A stretch of DNA of 64,000 bases, from the NCBI GenBank assembly GCA_022483465.1, contig JAKVNF010000002.1, positions 620,001-684,000 on the forward strand, in the 5' to 3' direction. The position numbers and the translations under genes were made by a program. This DNA is from Lachnospiraceae bacterium (lineage in GTDB: Bacteria > Bacillota > Clostridia > Lachnospirales > Lachnospiraceae). This document shows positions 48,313-57,652 of this stretch, piece after piece. The notes beneath the pieces were generated by a model that worked only from the letters and a program-made list of their open reading frames with translations, made no database searches and had not been told where the DNA came from. Positions within the stretch are counted from its first letter, which is position 1. The number at the start of each line of letters is the position of its first letter.

Positions 48313-49722
48313 TCAGTCGAGGGTATCCTCGTCGTCCTTGCTGGCCGGTGCATTGTTTCCGTTTCCATTCCTGGTCAGGAAGGAAGGGATCACAATGTTC
48401 TGGGGGTCACCGGTGTGGATGCTTCCGGGATTGAAGTTGTAGCTCGGGCGGGTCGCCTGCTGCGGCTGCTGGGTCTGCTGCGGTGTGGCCTGCTGAGGCT
48501 GCTGGGTGTACTGGGGCTGCTGCTGATACTGCGGCTGCTGAGGCTGCGTGTACTGCGGCTGCTGCGTGTACTGGGGCTGCTGATACTGCGGCTGGGTGTA
48601 CTGCGGCTGCTGTGTATACTGCGGCTGGCTGTACTGAGGCTGCGTGTACTGCGGCTGCTGATAGGTCGGAGCCGTGCGGAACGGCGGCTGGGCATAGGAT
48701 GCCGTGTTGGCCGTCTGCTGATTCCAGGCGCTTCTCGCAAAGCCACCTGCCTTCTCGTTCTTCGGGGGCTCCTTGGTGCCGATGCCGGTGGCAATGACGG
48801 TGACCGTGCAGGCGTCCGCATCGCTCTCATCGTACTTGGCGCCGAAGATGACGTTGACGTCGGAGCCGGTCTGATCCTGGATGTAGGATGCCGCATCGTT
48901 GGCATCGAACAGGGAGATATCACCGGAGATGTTCAGGATGACATCGGTTGCGCCCTGGATGCTGGTCTCAAGAAGAGGAGACTCAACAGCCATCTTGACG
49001 GCATCCGTTGCCTTGTCATCGCCCTTGCCGGTACCGATACCCACATGAGCAATGCCCTTGTTGCGCATGACGGTCTGGACATCTGCGAAGTCGAGGTTGA
49101 TGATGGCCGGCAGGTTGATCAGATCGGTGATTCCCTGCACTGCCTGCTGCAGCACCTCATCTGCCTTCTTGAGGGCATCCGGGAGGTTGGTGTGGCGGTC
49201 CATGATCTCCAGCAGCTTGTCGTTGGGGATGACGATCAGGGTGTCAACGTTGGGCTTTAACTCCTCAATGCCGGAAGCGGCGCGGGTTGCACGCTGCTTA
49301 GCCTCAAAGCTGAAGGGCTTGGTCACGACGCCGACGGTCAGAATGCCCTGATCCTTTGCAATCTTGGCAATGACGGGAGCTGCGCCGGTGCCGGTGCCGC
49401 CGCCCATACCGCAGGTCACGAACACCATGTCCGCGCCCTTGAGTGCCTGGGAGAGCTCCTCGGTGGACTCCTCCGCGGCCTTCTTGCCGACCTCGGGGTT
49501 GGCGCCTGCGCCCAGACCTCTTGTCAGCTTGGCACCAATCTGGATCAGCTTCGGGGCCTTGCAGCGGTGCAGGGCCTGCACATCGGTGTTCACTCCGATA
49601 AAGTCAACGCCGCTGATCTCCTGCTCCACCATTCGGTTGACTGCGTTATTTCCGCCGCCGCCGACTCCCACGACGATAATCTTGCATGCTGTTTCATTTT
49701 CGTCTGTTTTAATCTCCAGCAC
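48313..49722 (-). CDS. ftsZ: Cell division protein FtsZ with long Gln/Pro/Tyr repeat linker
   Basis: 469 aa. GTPase core with [13 protein letters not shown], the tubulin signature [14 protein letters not shown]-like ([17 protein letters not shown]) and NLDFADV (T7 loop). From about residue 345 to 435 the linker is made of [16 protein letters not shown] and similar units; then the conserved C-terminal peptide [12 protein letters not shown] and an acidic end DDEDTLD. The start is GTG at 49722 with AAGGAGG 8 nt upstream. Forms the cytokinetic ring. Own promoter about 110 nt upstream. Confidence 0.97.
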   Translation of the reverse strand: MLEIKTDENETACKIIVVGVGGGGNNAVNRMVEQEISGVDFIGVNTDVQALHRCKAPKLIQIGAKLTRGLGAGANPEVGKKAAEESTEELSQALKGADMVFVTCGMGGGTGTGAAPVIAKIAKDQGILTVGVVTKPFSFEAKQRATRAASGIEELKPNVDTLIVIPNDKLLEIMDRHTNLPDALKKADEVLQQAVQGITDLINLPAIINLDFADVQTVMRNKGIAHVGIGTGKGDDKATDAVKMAVESPLLETSIQGATDVILNISGDISLFDANDAASYIQDQTGSDVNVIFGAKYDESDADACTVTVIATGIGTKEPPKNEKAGGFARSAWNQQTANTASYAQPPFRTAPTYQQPQYTQPQYSQPQYTQQPQYTQPQYQQPQYTQQPQYTQPQQPQYQQQPQYTQQPQQATPQQTQQPQQATRPSYNFNPGSIHTGDPQNIVIPSFLTRNGNGNNAPASKDDEDTLD

Positions 49723-49777
49723 TTTGGTGCCTCCTTAAACCTGATAATTGAACGCGATACGCCGCTCGTAGAGCTCC

Positions 49778-49801
49778 TGCGCATCGGAAGTAGTATGCGC
49801 A
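49778..49801 (-). promoter_or_regulatory. Hairpin in the ftsZ leader
   Basis: TGCGCAT and ATGCGCA inverted repeat with a 10-nt loop, in the 5' UTR between promoter and start codon. Confidence 0.4.
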
Positions 49802-49832
49802 GAATCCCTGTCATATCTTTACATACTGGGTA

Positions 49833-49861
49833 ATCATACTATTGAATTCGGGTTTTCGCAA
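49833..49861 (-). promoter_or_regulatory. ftsZ promoter
   Basis: Minus strand TTGCGA (49856-49861), 17 bp, TATGAT (49833-49838), in the 190-bp gap between ftsQ and ftsZ. Gives ftsZ a transcript independent of the dcw operon. Confidence 0.7.
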
Positions 49862-49912
49862 GGCTTTTGCCGATTCCGGTCAACCAATTTTTCACAAGAA
49901 AGGTTATGTCCG

Positions 49913-51046
49913 CTAAGGAGTGACTGCCTCAGTCCCCTGCTGCGCGCTGGCGGCAGTGGACGCGGCATCGCCCGCGGGGACGCTCTCCCAGGTGGCGCCG
50001 GTGGATGCACTCGACGCGCTCGACGCGTCACTGGAGGCCTCCTCCGCTGCCTCGGCGGACTCGGTGCTGCCCGGGATGTCCTCCACGAGACTCCCGGAGG
50101 GTGTGGAATCGCCGTCCGTGATCGAGATGCCGCTGGGTGCGGTTTCCGCCCCCTCCTCGGTGGAGGCTGCCGCAGCCTGGGCGGCCGCATCTGCTCCCTC
50201 GGGGACCACCACCGGAACCTTTTCCTCCGTGCCGGTGTCGGTGCCCGCCGCATCGCTTGTTGCCCCCGTATCGTCCTTCGACGCCACGAAGGTCACAAAG
50301 TCGGTGTTGGGGGTGTACTGGGACATCTCCAGGGTCCCGGAGCGGCCGGAAAGCTCCGGCAGGATCCTGGAGATCGTGGAGAGCTTTTCATCCATATATT
50401 CATCTGCGCCCAGGACCGCCCGGACGTTTCCGAAGAATACGGTCATGTTTCCGGCGTGATCAAAGTAGATCTTGTCCGCCTGGATCTGGTACTTTGTCAG
50501 AAGCTGGGTGCAGTTCAGAATCCTCTGGAAGATCGAGTCGTCCTCCACGGGGAGCTTCTGATACAGCAGCACGTGGGAAAAGGTAAGACCCACCACCTCC
50601 GGCACATCCGAGAGCCGCTCGGAGGAGCTCTCGATCACGGTGCCGTCCCGGGAGAAGTACATATACTGTCCGAGGTAGTCAACATAGCCCGCGATGGCCT
50701 TCTCGTAGACCGTGATCTTGATCGTGTCGTGGTTGACGATGTCCACCGACATCGTCTCCACGAAGGGGATCTGGGGCATCTCCCGGTTCCGGTACCGGAT
50801 GGACAGGGCCAGGGAGTTGTCCCCGAGAAATCCCTGGCAGACGTACCCGACGATCTCCTCGTCGGTGTACCGGGTGCTGCCCTCCACGGTCACGTTCCGG
50901 ACTTTGTAGTACTCATACAGAAACAGGAGCACCGCGGCGATGGCCAGGATGACGGTCAGGACCGTGATGCGGATTCTGCGCTTTCTCGCCGCGAGGACCG
51001 CCTCGATGTAGTCGCTCGCGCTCTCGTAGTCCTCCCGGTAAATCAT
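49913..51046 (-). CDS. ftsQ: Cell division protein FtsQ/DivIB with low-complexity tail
   Basis: 377 aa from the ATG at 51046, overlapping the ftsW stop by 4 nt (ATGA). Cytoplasmic N-terminus, membrane helix at about residues 26-46 (ITVLTVILAIAAVLLFLYEY), POTRA domain beginning VRNVTVEGSTRYTDEEIVGYV, then the beta domain to about residue 255. The last 120 residues are Ala/Ser/Thr/Glu-rich (EGADAAAQAAAASTEEG and similar) and probably disordered outside the cell. Stabilises the divisome with FtsL. Confidence 0.9.
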   Translation of the reverse strand: MIYREDYESASDYIEAVLAARKRRIRITVLTVILAIAAVLLFLYEYYKVRNVTVEGSTRYTDEEIVGYVCQGFLGDNSLALSIRYRNREMPQIPFVETMSVDIVNHDTIKITVYEKAIAGYVDYLGQYMYFSRDGTVIESSSERLSDVPEVVGLTFSHVLLYQKLPVEDDSIFQRILNCTQLLTKYQIQADKIYFDHAGNMTVFFGNVRAVLGADEYMDEKLSTISRILPELSGRSGTLEMSQYTPNTDFVTFVASKDDTGATSDAAGTDTGTEEKVPVVVPEGADAAAQAAAASTEEGAETAPSGISITDGDSTPSGSLVEDIPGSTESAEAAEEASSDASSASSASTGATWESVPAGDAASTAASAQQGTEAVTP

Positions 51047-52302
51047 CTCAGTTCCCTGAGCCGGATGTTCCGGGCCACATTCATCGTGATGCCGATCTCC
51101 GCCAGCAGGATGATCACCGAGGAACCGCCGTAACTGATAAAGGGCAGGGACACGCCGGTGTTGGGGATCGTGTTGGTGACGACCGCGATGTTCAGAATCA
51201 CCTGCACCGCGATCTGGACCATGACGCCCACGGTCAGAAGGCTCCCGAACAGGTCCTCGGAGTTGTTCGCGATTAGCATCAGCCGCCAGCACAGGATCAC
51301 AAACAGTATGATGATGGAGACCGCGCCGAAGACCCCCAGCTCCTCACAGATGATCGAGAAGATCATATCGTTCTGGGCCTCAGGGATGTAGCCGAGCTTC
51401 TGCATCGAGTTGCCCAGGCCCTTGCCGAACATCCCCCCGGAGCCGATGCCGTAGAGGCCCTGCAGAACCTGGAAGCCCTTGCCGTCCGCGTACTTCTCGG
51501 GATCCAGCCAGACAAGCAGGCGCTGGGAGCGGAAGCCCAGGTCCGAGCTCGAGTGGGTGACGTAGTAGAGCCAACCGAAGCCGCCTGCCCCGACAAAGCC
51601 CGCCAGAAGGAAGTAGCGCCAGAAGTCCCGGATCACCACAAACAGCACGCAGGCGCCGATGGCGGCCACGATGATGGCGGAGGACATGTTGTCGGTGATG
51701 AAGTAGATCATGGCTGCCTGGACGACAGCAGGGATCATCACCAGGAACAGGGTTCTCCACTTCTTGAGCTTTTTCTTCGGGATTTCCGTCAGGATTCTGG
51801 CGGTGACCACGATGACCGCCAGCTTGGAGATCTCCGCAGGCTGCACGGAGATCGGGCCGAAGTAGAGCCAGCGCTTGGCGCCGTTGACCTCCCGGCCGAA
51901 GGGGATGATGAGCAGAATCAGCATGATGGAAAAGCCGTACAGAAGGAACGAGCTCTTCTTCCAGAACTGGTAGGGGAGAAAGTTGCAGATCACCATCGCC
52001 ACCAGGCCAAGAAGCGTGAACAGGAGCTGCCGCTTCAGATAGTAGGCGCCGTCCCCGTACTCGATGCCCGCCTCATAGGAGCTCGTGGAGTAGAGCATGA
52101 TGAGGCCGATGGCCAGCAGAAACAGCACCACCAGGATCAGGCTGTAGTCAGAATAGCGTGCCAGGGCCTTCGGCTTTTTGTGCCTCGTCTCCTGCTGCAC
52201 CGGAATCTGCCGGACCGGTGCACGGCGGGACGCGCTGCGCCCTGCCGGCGGATTCTTTTTTCGCTTTGCGGGAGGTCCCGCATACCCTGACCTTGCTGCC
52301 AT
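51043..52302 (-). CDS. ftsW: FtsW/RodA/SpoVE family peptidoglycan glycosyltransferase
   Basis: 419 aa. About ten membrane helices; SEDS motifs: FGREVNGAKRWLYFGPISVQPAEISKLAVI, MFGKGLGNSMQKLGYIPEAQNDMIFSIICEELG and NTIPNTGVSLPFISYGGSSVIILL. The catalytic Asp is expected in QNDM. Basic N-terminal extension of about 45 residues. Works with the class B PBP encoded 1.1 kb upstream. In this dcw position it is FtsW or SpoVE. Confidence 0.93.
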   Translation of the reverse strand: MAARSGYAGPPAKRKKNPPAGRSASRRAPVRQIPVQQETRHKKPKALARYSDYSLILVVLFLLAIGLIMLYSTSSYEAGIEYGDGAYYLKRQLLFTLLGLVAMVICNFLPYQFWKKSSFLLYGFSIMLILLIIPFGREVNGAKRWLYFGPISVQPAEISKLAVIVVTARILTEIPKKKLKKWRTLFLVMIPAVVQAAMIYFITDNMSSAIIVAAIGACVLFVVIRDFWRYFLLAGFVGAGGFGWLYYVTHSSSDLGFRSQRLLVWLDPEKYADGKGFQVLQGLYGIGSGGMFGKGLGNSMQKLGYIPEAQNDMIFSIICEELGVFGAVSIIILFVILCWRLMLIANNSEDLFGSLLTVGVMVQIAVQVILNIAVVTNTIPNTGVSLPFISYGGSSVIILLAEIGITMNVARNIRLRELR

Positions 52303-52328
52303 GCGTCAGTCCTTTCCGAAAAACGAGC

Positions 52329-53306
52329 TCACCAGAGGCCCAGAAGTGCCACAGAAGAGAGCAGGACCGTGATAATCGTAAACAGCGCCACGACCTGGAC
52401 CTCGCTCCAGCCGCCCAGCTCAAAGTGGTGGTGGATCGGCGCCATGCGGAAGAACCGCTTGCCGTGGGTCGCCTTGAAGTAGGTCACCTGGATGATGACG
52501 GAGACCACCTCCAGCAGATAGATGAAGCCGACGATCGGGATAAAGAGCGCCAGGTGCATCGAGTAGGCAATGCCCACCACAAAGCCGCCCAGGGCCAGGG
52601 ATCCGGTGTCTCCCATGAAGACCTTTGCGGGATGGGCGTTGTAGAGAAGAAAGCCCAAAAGCGCCCCGATCATGGCAGCGCCGGCTGCGGCGCTTCCGCT
52701 CTCCTGCAGCACCGCGGCGATCGTAAAGAACAGTGCCACCGCAATCGTGACGCAGGAGGAGAGCCCGTCCACGCCGTCGGTGAAGTTGGTGCCGTTGACC
52801 GTGGCCACCGCGATGAACACGAGGGCCGGGAAGGACAGGATCCCCAGGTTCAGGACCAGTCCCTTTGCAAAGGGGACATTCATGTCCAGGGAGATCTCGT
52901 TGTGCATCGTCAGGATCAGGCCGAAGATCACCTCGATGATGATCTGGAAGATCATCTTCTGCTTCACCGTCAGGCCCTCGGAGCGCTTTTTCTTCACCTT
53001 GATGAAGTCATCGGTAAAGCCCACCAGGCCAAAGCCCAGGGTCAGAAACAGGATCGGGATGCACTCCGGATCCCTGGCGGCAAACACAAGGCATGCCACC
53101 GCAAAGCCCGCCAGGATCATGAGGCCGCCCATGTTCGGGGTGCCGGTCTTGGCGAGATGGGACTTGGGGCCGTCGTCCCGCTCCGTCTGCTCCGCCTTCA
53201 TGCGGATGAGGGCGGGGATCAGAAAGTGCCCCGAGATGCTGCTCACCAGAAAGGCGAGCAGCATGGGCACCACCACATTCACAAAGTCAATCGATTTCAG
53301 AGTCAT
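52329..53306 (-). CDS. mraY: Phospho-N-acetylmuramoyl-pentapeptide transferase
   Basis: 325 aa, about ten helices. Motifs GTPNMGGLMILAG, GFTDDFIKVKKKRSEGLTVKQKM, NGTNFTDGVDGLSS (catalytic DD-type motif) and MAPIHHHFELGGWSE are all typical. Makes lipid I from UDP-MurNAc-pentapeptide and undecaprenyl phosphate. Followed by ftsW; neither murD nor murG is adjacent. Confidence 0.97.
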   Translation of the reverse strand: MTLKSIDFVNVVVPMLLAFLVSSISGHFLIPALIRMKAEQTERDDGPKSHLAKTGTPNMGGLMILAGFAVACLVFAARDPECIPILFLTLGFGLVGFTDDFIKVKKKRSEGLTVKQKMIFQIIIEVIFGLILTMHNEISLDMNVPFAKGLVLNLGILSFPALVFIAVATVNGTNFTDGVDGLSSCVTIAVALFFTIAAVLQESGSAAAGAAMIGALLGFLLYNAHPAKVFMGDTGSLALGGFVVGIAYSMHLALFIPIVGFIYLLEVVSVIIQVTYFKATHGKRFFRMAPIHHHFELGGWSEVQVVALFTIITVLLSSVALLGLW

Positions 53307-53381
53307 GCTATATCCTCCTGTCTCGTTCTACGCATCCGCCTATCTTACGACAGGAGGTCCCCCTTTGTACAGTCAATCCCG

Positions 53382-56123
53382 TCACTGTGCCGCTGAAGTG
53401 GAGTCGGTCACCACGACACCGGTGTCCGATGTCGAGGTTCCGGTGCCCGTGGAAGAGGCTGTCGAGCTGGCCGCCGTATCCGCCGTGGCATCCTGCGTCT
53501 GCTGCGTCCCGGTGTCCGCCGTGGCATCCGCCGCGGAGGTTCCTGAGGAAGCCGCCGCCGCGGCATCCGACGAGCCGGAAGAAGCCGTGGTGCTCGCCGC
53601 ATCGGTGCTGTCCGAGGAGCCGCTGCTGGCCGCCGTGCTGCCCTGCATGAGACTGCTTCCCACGCTGTATCCGGTCTCCGGGTCAATGTAGCCGCCGGTC
53701 TCCGGATCGATGTAGTACCCGGTGGTCTCGTCGTACTCATAGGAGAGCCAGGGCTTGTCCTGCGTGTCGCCGCTGGAGGCGGTATCGGAGGACTCGCTGC
53801 CCGAGCTTCCCGCATTCGGGTCGGTGGTGGAATCCGCAACGCCGTCGTTGTCCGTATCCCACATATCGGCTTTGCCGTCCCCGTCGGTGTCCACCGCATC
53901 CGTCACGCCGTCGCCATTGGTATCCAGGGCGGTGTCCGCCGCGCCGTCTCCGTTCGCATCCACGGCGTCGTTGACGCCGTCGCCGTCGGAGTCAAAGTTG
54001 TTCTTGATCGCGATCGGCGTGTTGGAGGAGCCGTAGGCGTAGGTGTTCTGCAGGTTCAGCGCCTCTAGCTCTGCCTCCTCCTCGGAGGTGAGCGGCACCG
54101 TCATGCTGATGTTCAGGTAGGGAAGAACCTCGGTCAGGATCTCCCGCACCAGCAGGCAGGCATCGGAGGTCTGATCCTCCGGAGCATCGTTCATGCGGTC
54201 GATGACCACATAGATCGCAATCTTCGGATCCTCGTAGGGCGCATAGGCCTCGAAGGAGACGATGTACTCGTTGTTGCCACGGGGAAGGGTCTCTGCGGTG
54301 CCGGTCTTGCCGCCGATGCGGTAGCCGGCGGGTCTTGCCTTCTTGCCGGTGCCGTTGGCGCCCTCCACGACCTGGAGGGTTGCCTCCCGGATCTTCTCGG
54401 AGGTGGTCTCGGAGACGGTCTGCTTCACAAGCCGGGGCTCAATGTTCTGGACCGTGGCGCCGGAGGCGCTGGCGATCCGGGACACCAGGTGGGGCTGCCA
54501 GTAGTAGCCGCCGTTGATCAGACTCGAGAAGGCGGAGATCATCTGGATCATCGTCACATCGAAGTTCTGACCGAAACTGTTGGTCGCAAGGTCGGAGACG
54601 GACATGTCATCGGCGGAGATCACCATGGAGTCGGTTCTCGCCTCGCCGGCCAGGTCGATGTTGGTCCGCAGGCCAAAGCCGAAGATTCTCTGGAACTTGG
54701 TGAAGTCCTCCACGCCGATCTGCTCTGCCATCTGCATCAGGGCCACGTTGCAGGAGCGCTCGATGGCCTCGTTGTCGGTCAGAATTCCGTCGCCGCTGCG
54801 GTTGTGGCAGTAGATGTCCCAGCCGCCCACGTTGAGGGAACCGCCACAGTAGTAGGTCTCATCTCCTGTCATCTTTCCGGACTCCAGGCCCGCTGCATAG
54901 GTGAAGGGCTTTGCCGTGGATCCCGGCTCATAGGGCGTCGAGATGCAGAAGTTGGTCCAGAGCGCGTTCAGGTACCGGGACTGCTCCTCGAAGGTGTCGA
55001 GGGCGTCCACATCCGCCTGGGTCATGTACTCGTCGGTGGGATTGTCCTTGTCGTCGAGCTTTGGCATCCCCACGATCCTTGAGAGATCATAGGGATTGGA
55101 CAGGTCATAATTCGGATACGAGGCCATGGCCAGGATGTCGCCGTTTGTCACGTCCTCGATGATGACGCCGACATTGTTGGCACCATACCCCTGCCGGACC
55201 TTGTTCTGCTTCTCCTCGTTGTACTGCAGGAGGTACTTCTCGCAGATCGACTGGATGTTGGCATCCAGGGTCAGGACCAGGTTGTTGCCGTCGGTGGCCT
55301 CAATCGTGGTGCGCTGCAGGGTTGACTGGCCGGAGAGGTATCCGTACTCTCTGCCGGGGGTGCCGTTTAAGGTGTCGTTGTAGTACTCCTCCAGGCCAAA
55401 GGAACCCTGGTTCTGATCATTGGCAAAGCCGATGACATCACAGGCCAGGCTCCCGTTGGGATAAGAGCGGATGTAGGCCGGCTCAAACCAGATGCCCTGG
55501 ATGTTCTGGTACTCCTCGTTGTCCTTCTTGGCCTCGGCCAGCTGGTCCTCGAGCTGCTTGACCGTGTTCTCGTCGAGATTGGACTTGGCATTCTCCTCGT
55601 CTAGGGAGGCCTGGATGTTCTTGACCTTGTCGGAGGCGTCGGTGATTGCCTGTTGGTAGGCGGTGTACTGGGAGTAGGAAAGGTTCTTTAAGGCGACATA
55701 GTAGCGGGAGTCCGGGTTGTCTGTGATGTAGGTGCGGATCTTCTCCTTGTCGATGCCAAGGCTCTCGCAGGCGTTCAGGGTGGGCTCCACGTAGATGCTC
55801 TCCCCCGTCGTCTCGTCGATGGTACCGCTGTTCATCTGATAGGCGTCGATGATCACGTTGTAGACGAGCTCCGAGGTTGCCAGCACGGTTCCCTTGGCGT
55901 CTGTGATGGTGCCCCGCTTATAGGGGAGTTCCCGGGAGTCATAGGACTGCTGGGAGAGCACGGTCTTCTCGTACTCCGCCCCGTTGTCCCGGCTGATGTG
56001 ATATAGCCGATAGATGAGAAAGCCAAAAGCCAGCAGTACGACGATAAACAGTACTACCAGCTTTTTTTGCATGCCGGGGGTCAGCCCCCGGCTCTGTGTT
56101 CTTCTTTTCCTTCTGTCCGCCAT
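53382..56123 (-). CDS. Class B penicillin-binding protein (FtsI/SpoVD type) with calcium-repeat-like tail
   Basis: 913 aa. Membrane helix at about 20-40, PBP dimerisation region 60-360, transpeptidase domain with STAK (about residue 400, EPGSTAKPFTYAAG), SCN (about 458, ERSCNVALMQMA) and KTG (about 604, GGKTGTAETLP). After residue 700 come about 60 residues of D-x-D-G-D-G-type repeats (SDGDGVNDAVDANGDGAAD and following), then a Tyr/Gly stretch and a Ser/Ala/Thr-rich end of about 110 residues. No PASTA domain. Septal or spore cortex transpeptidase. Confidence 0.93.
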   Translation of the reverse strand: MADRRKRRTQSRGLTPGMQKKLVVLFIVVLLAFGFLIYRLYHISRDNGAEYEKTVLSQQSYDSRELPYKRGTITDAKGTVLATSELVYNVIIDAYQMNSGTIDETTGESIYVEPTLNACESLGIDKEKIRTYITDNPDSRYYVALKNLSYSQYTAYQQAITDASDKVKNIQASLDEENAKSNLDENTVKQLEDQLAEAKKDNEEYQNIQGIWFEPAYIRSYPNGSLACDVIGFANDQNQGSFGLEEYYNDTLNGTPGREYGYLSGQSTLQRTTIEATDGNNLVLTLDANIQSICEKYLLQYNEEKQNKVRQGYGANNVGVIIEDVTNGDILAMASYPNYDLSNPYDLSRIVGMPKLDDKDNPTDEYMTQADVDALDTFEEQSRYLNALWTNFCISTPYEPGSTAKPFTYAAGLESGKMTGDETYYCGGSLNVGGWDIYCHNRSGDGILTDNEAIERSCNVALMQMAEQIGVEDFTKFQRIFGFGLRTNIDLAGEARTDSMVISADDMSVSDLATNSFGQNFDVTMIQMISAFSSLINGGYYWQPHLVSRIASASGATVQNIEPRLVKQTVSETTSEKIREATLQVVEGANGTGKKARPAGYRIGGKTGTAETLPRGNNEYIVSFEAYAPYEDPKIAIYVVIDRMNDAPEDQTSDACLLVREILTEVLPYLNISMTVPLTSEEEAELEALNLQNTYAYGSSNTPIAIKNNFDSDGDGVNDAVDANGDGAADTALDTNGDGVTDAVDTDGDGKADMWDTDNDGVADSTTDPNAGSSGSESSDTASSGDTQDKPWLSYEYDETTGYYIDPETGGYIDPETGYSVGSSLMQGSTAASSGSSDSTDAASTTASSGSSDAAAAASSGTSAADATADTGTQQTQDATADTAASSTASSTGTGTSTSDTGVVVTDSTSAAQ

Positions 56124-56139
56124 GAAATGCCCGTCTTCC

Positions 56140-56673
56140 TTACTTGCCCACCTCTGTCACCTGGTGTACGTAATCACTGCTGTCATTGGCAAACGGCACA
56201 ATCTGGTCATCCGTGGCATAGCTCATGCCCAGCTCCGTGATGGCCTTGTACTTGATCTCGTCCAGGTTGACGCTGGCCTCGATCTGATTCAGGGTCTCGT
56301 CATTGCTGGCCTTTAAGGTCTGCAGCTGGGTCTCCATCGTGGAGATCTCGCTGAGGGTGGAACTCACCCTGCTCTGCAGGGAGATGTACTGCACAAGAAA
56401 GACACCCATGATGACCACCATGGTCACCATAAAGGTGATGAGGGCGGGATTTAAACGGCTTGCGCGCTCGCGGTTTCTCGCGATGGCCTCCCGACTGCGG
56501 CGCAGTTCCTCCCCGGAGGGACGGGTGCGCACCGGTGCCGGCTCCCGGCGTCTCCTTGCGGGGACCTGGGGATAGAGCTCCGGGGCCTCACTTCCGTAGG
56601 TATAGGCTGCCGCAGCACTCCTGCCATATCCGTATCCTCTTCCGTATGCTCTTGACTGTCTGCGCTGTGCCAT
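56140..56673 (-). CDS. ftsL: FtsL-like divisome protein
   Basis: 177 aa from the ATG at 56673 (AGAGGAAG upstream). Basic Arg/Tyr-rich cytoplasmic N-terminus of about 75 residues, one membrane helix (about 77-97, ALITFMVTMVVIMGVFLVQYI), then a coiled coil (SLQSRVSSTLSEISTMETQLQTLKASNDETLNQIE). Position between rsmH and the PBP gene identifies it as FtsL although sequence conservation of this family is low. Confidence 0.8.
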   Translation of the reverse strand: MAQRRQSRAYGRGYGYGRSAAAAYTYGSEAPELYPQVPARRRREPAPVRTRPSGEELRRSREAIARNRERASRLNPALITFMVTMVVIMGVFLVQYISLQSRVSSTLSEISTMETQLQTLKASNDETLNQIEASVNLDEIKYKAITELGMSYATDDQIVPFANDSSDYVHQVTEVGK

Positions 56674-56692
56674 GGTTTCTTCCTCTTGCCGC

Positions 56693-57640
56693 TTACGGCG
56701 TACCGCCGATTTTCTCAAACACCCGAAGTTTTGCGCTGGCCGCCCGACTGTTGGATCCGAGCTCCTCCTCCGAGGCGGTGATGGGTTTTTTCGTGATGAC
56801 GGTTCCCTTTGACTTCTTCCCGCACACGCACACCGGGAACTCCGGTGGGCAGGTGCAGGGATTTTCATTTCTCCGAAAGGCGTTCTTGACGATCCGGTCC
56901 TCCAGCGAATGGAAGGTGATGATGCAGAGGCGCCCGCCCGGGGCGAGCAGATCGATCAGACCGTCGATGGAATCCTGGAGCACGTCCAGCTCCCGGTTGC
57001 AGGCGATCCGGATCGCCTGGAAGGTCCGCTTGCAGGGGTTTCCGTACTTCTCCTGCATCTTCATCGGAATGGAGGCGCGGATGATCTTCACCAGCTCTCC
57101 AGTGGTCTCCAGGGGGTGCTCCTCCCGCTCTTTGGCGATGTTGGCGGCAATCCGCTGGGCGTAGCGCTCCTCGCCGTAGTCCCGCAGGATTCTGGTAAGG
57201 TCCTCCTCGGACCAGGTGTTGACGATGGTCTTTGCCGAGACCGGATTCTCCTGATCCATCCGCATGTCTAGAGGCTCATCCTCGTTGTAGGAGAAGCCCC
57301 GCGCGGGGTTGTCGATCTGGTAGGAGGAGACGCCGATGTCGAGGAGAATGCCGTCCGCCTGGGAAATGCCGAGGCGCTGTGCGATCTCCGGGATGTGTTC
57401 GTAGTTGTCGTGGACAATGGTGACCCGGTCCGCGTAGGGGGCAAGGTGTTTTTTGGCGGCCTCGATGGCCTCCTCATCCTGATCAATGCCGATGAGTCTT
57501 CCGCCCTCCTCCAGCCGCTTTGCGATCTCGAAGGAGTGGCCCGCGCCGCCCAGCGTCCCGTCGAAATAGATGCCGGAGGGCCGGATGTGCAGTTCTTCCA
57601 CGGTCTGCGTAAGCAGAACCGGGATGTGATGAAATTCCAT
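56693..57640 (-). CDS. rsmH: 16S rRNA (cytosine-1402-N4) methyltransferase
   Basis: 315 aa. [36 protein letters not shown] (SAM motif I region), [23 protein letters not shown] and [13 protein letters not shown] are specific to RsmH (MraW). A Cys cluster ([19 protein letters not shown]) near residue 270 is typical of the Firmicute form. 12 nt after mraZ. Confidence 0.97.
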   Translation of the reverse strand: MEFHHIPVLLTQTVEELHIRPSGIYFDGTLGGAGHSFEIAKRLEEGGRLIGIDQDEEAIEAAKKHLAPYADRVTIVHDNYEHIPEIAQRLGISQADGILLDIGVSSYQIDNPARGFSYNEDEPLDMRMDQENPVSAKTIVNTWSEEDLTRILRDYGEERYAQRIAANIAKEREEHPLETTGELVKIIRASIPMKMQEKYGNPCKRTFQAIRIACNRELDVLQDSIDGLIDLLAPGGRLCIITFHSLEDRIVKNAFRRNENPCTCPPEFPVCVCGKKSKGTVITKKPITASEEELGSNSRAASAKLRVFEKIGGTP

Positions 57641-57652
57641 GGCACCTCCCTG

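Noticed and set aside
48480-48690. Short tandem repeats in ftsZ resembling a repeat array
   Set aside because: They are in-frame codons for Gln, Pro and Tyr units of the FtsZ linker, without spacers; not a CRISPR array.
53382-56123. PASTA domains in the PBP
   Set aside because: The C-terminal extension is acidic calcium-type repeats and low-complexity sequence; no PASTA-like pattern is present.
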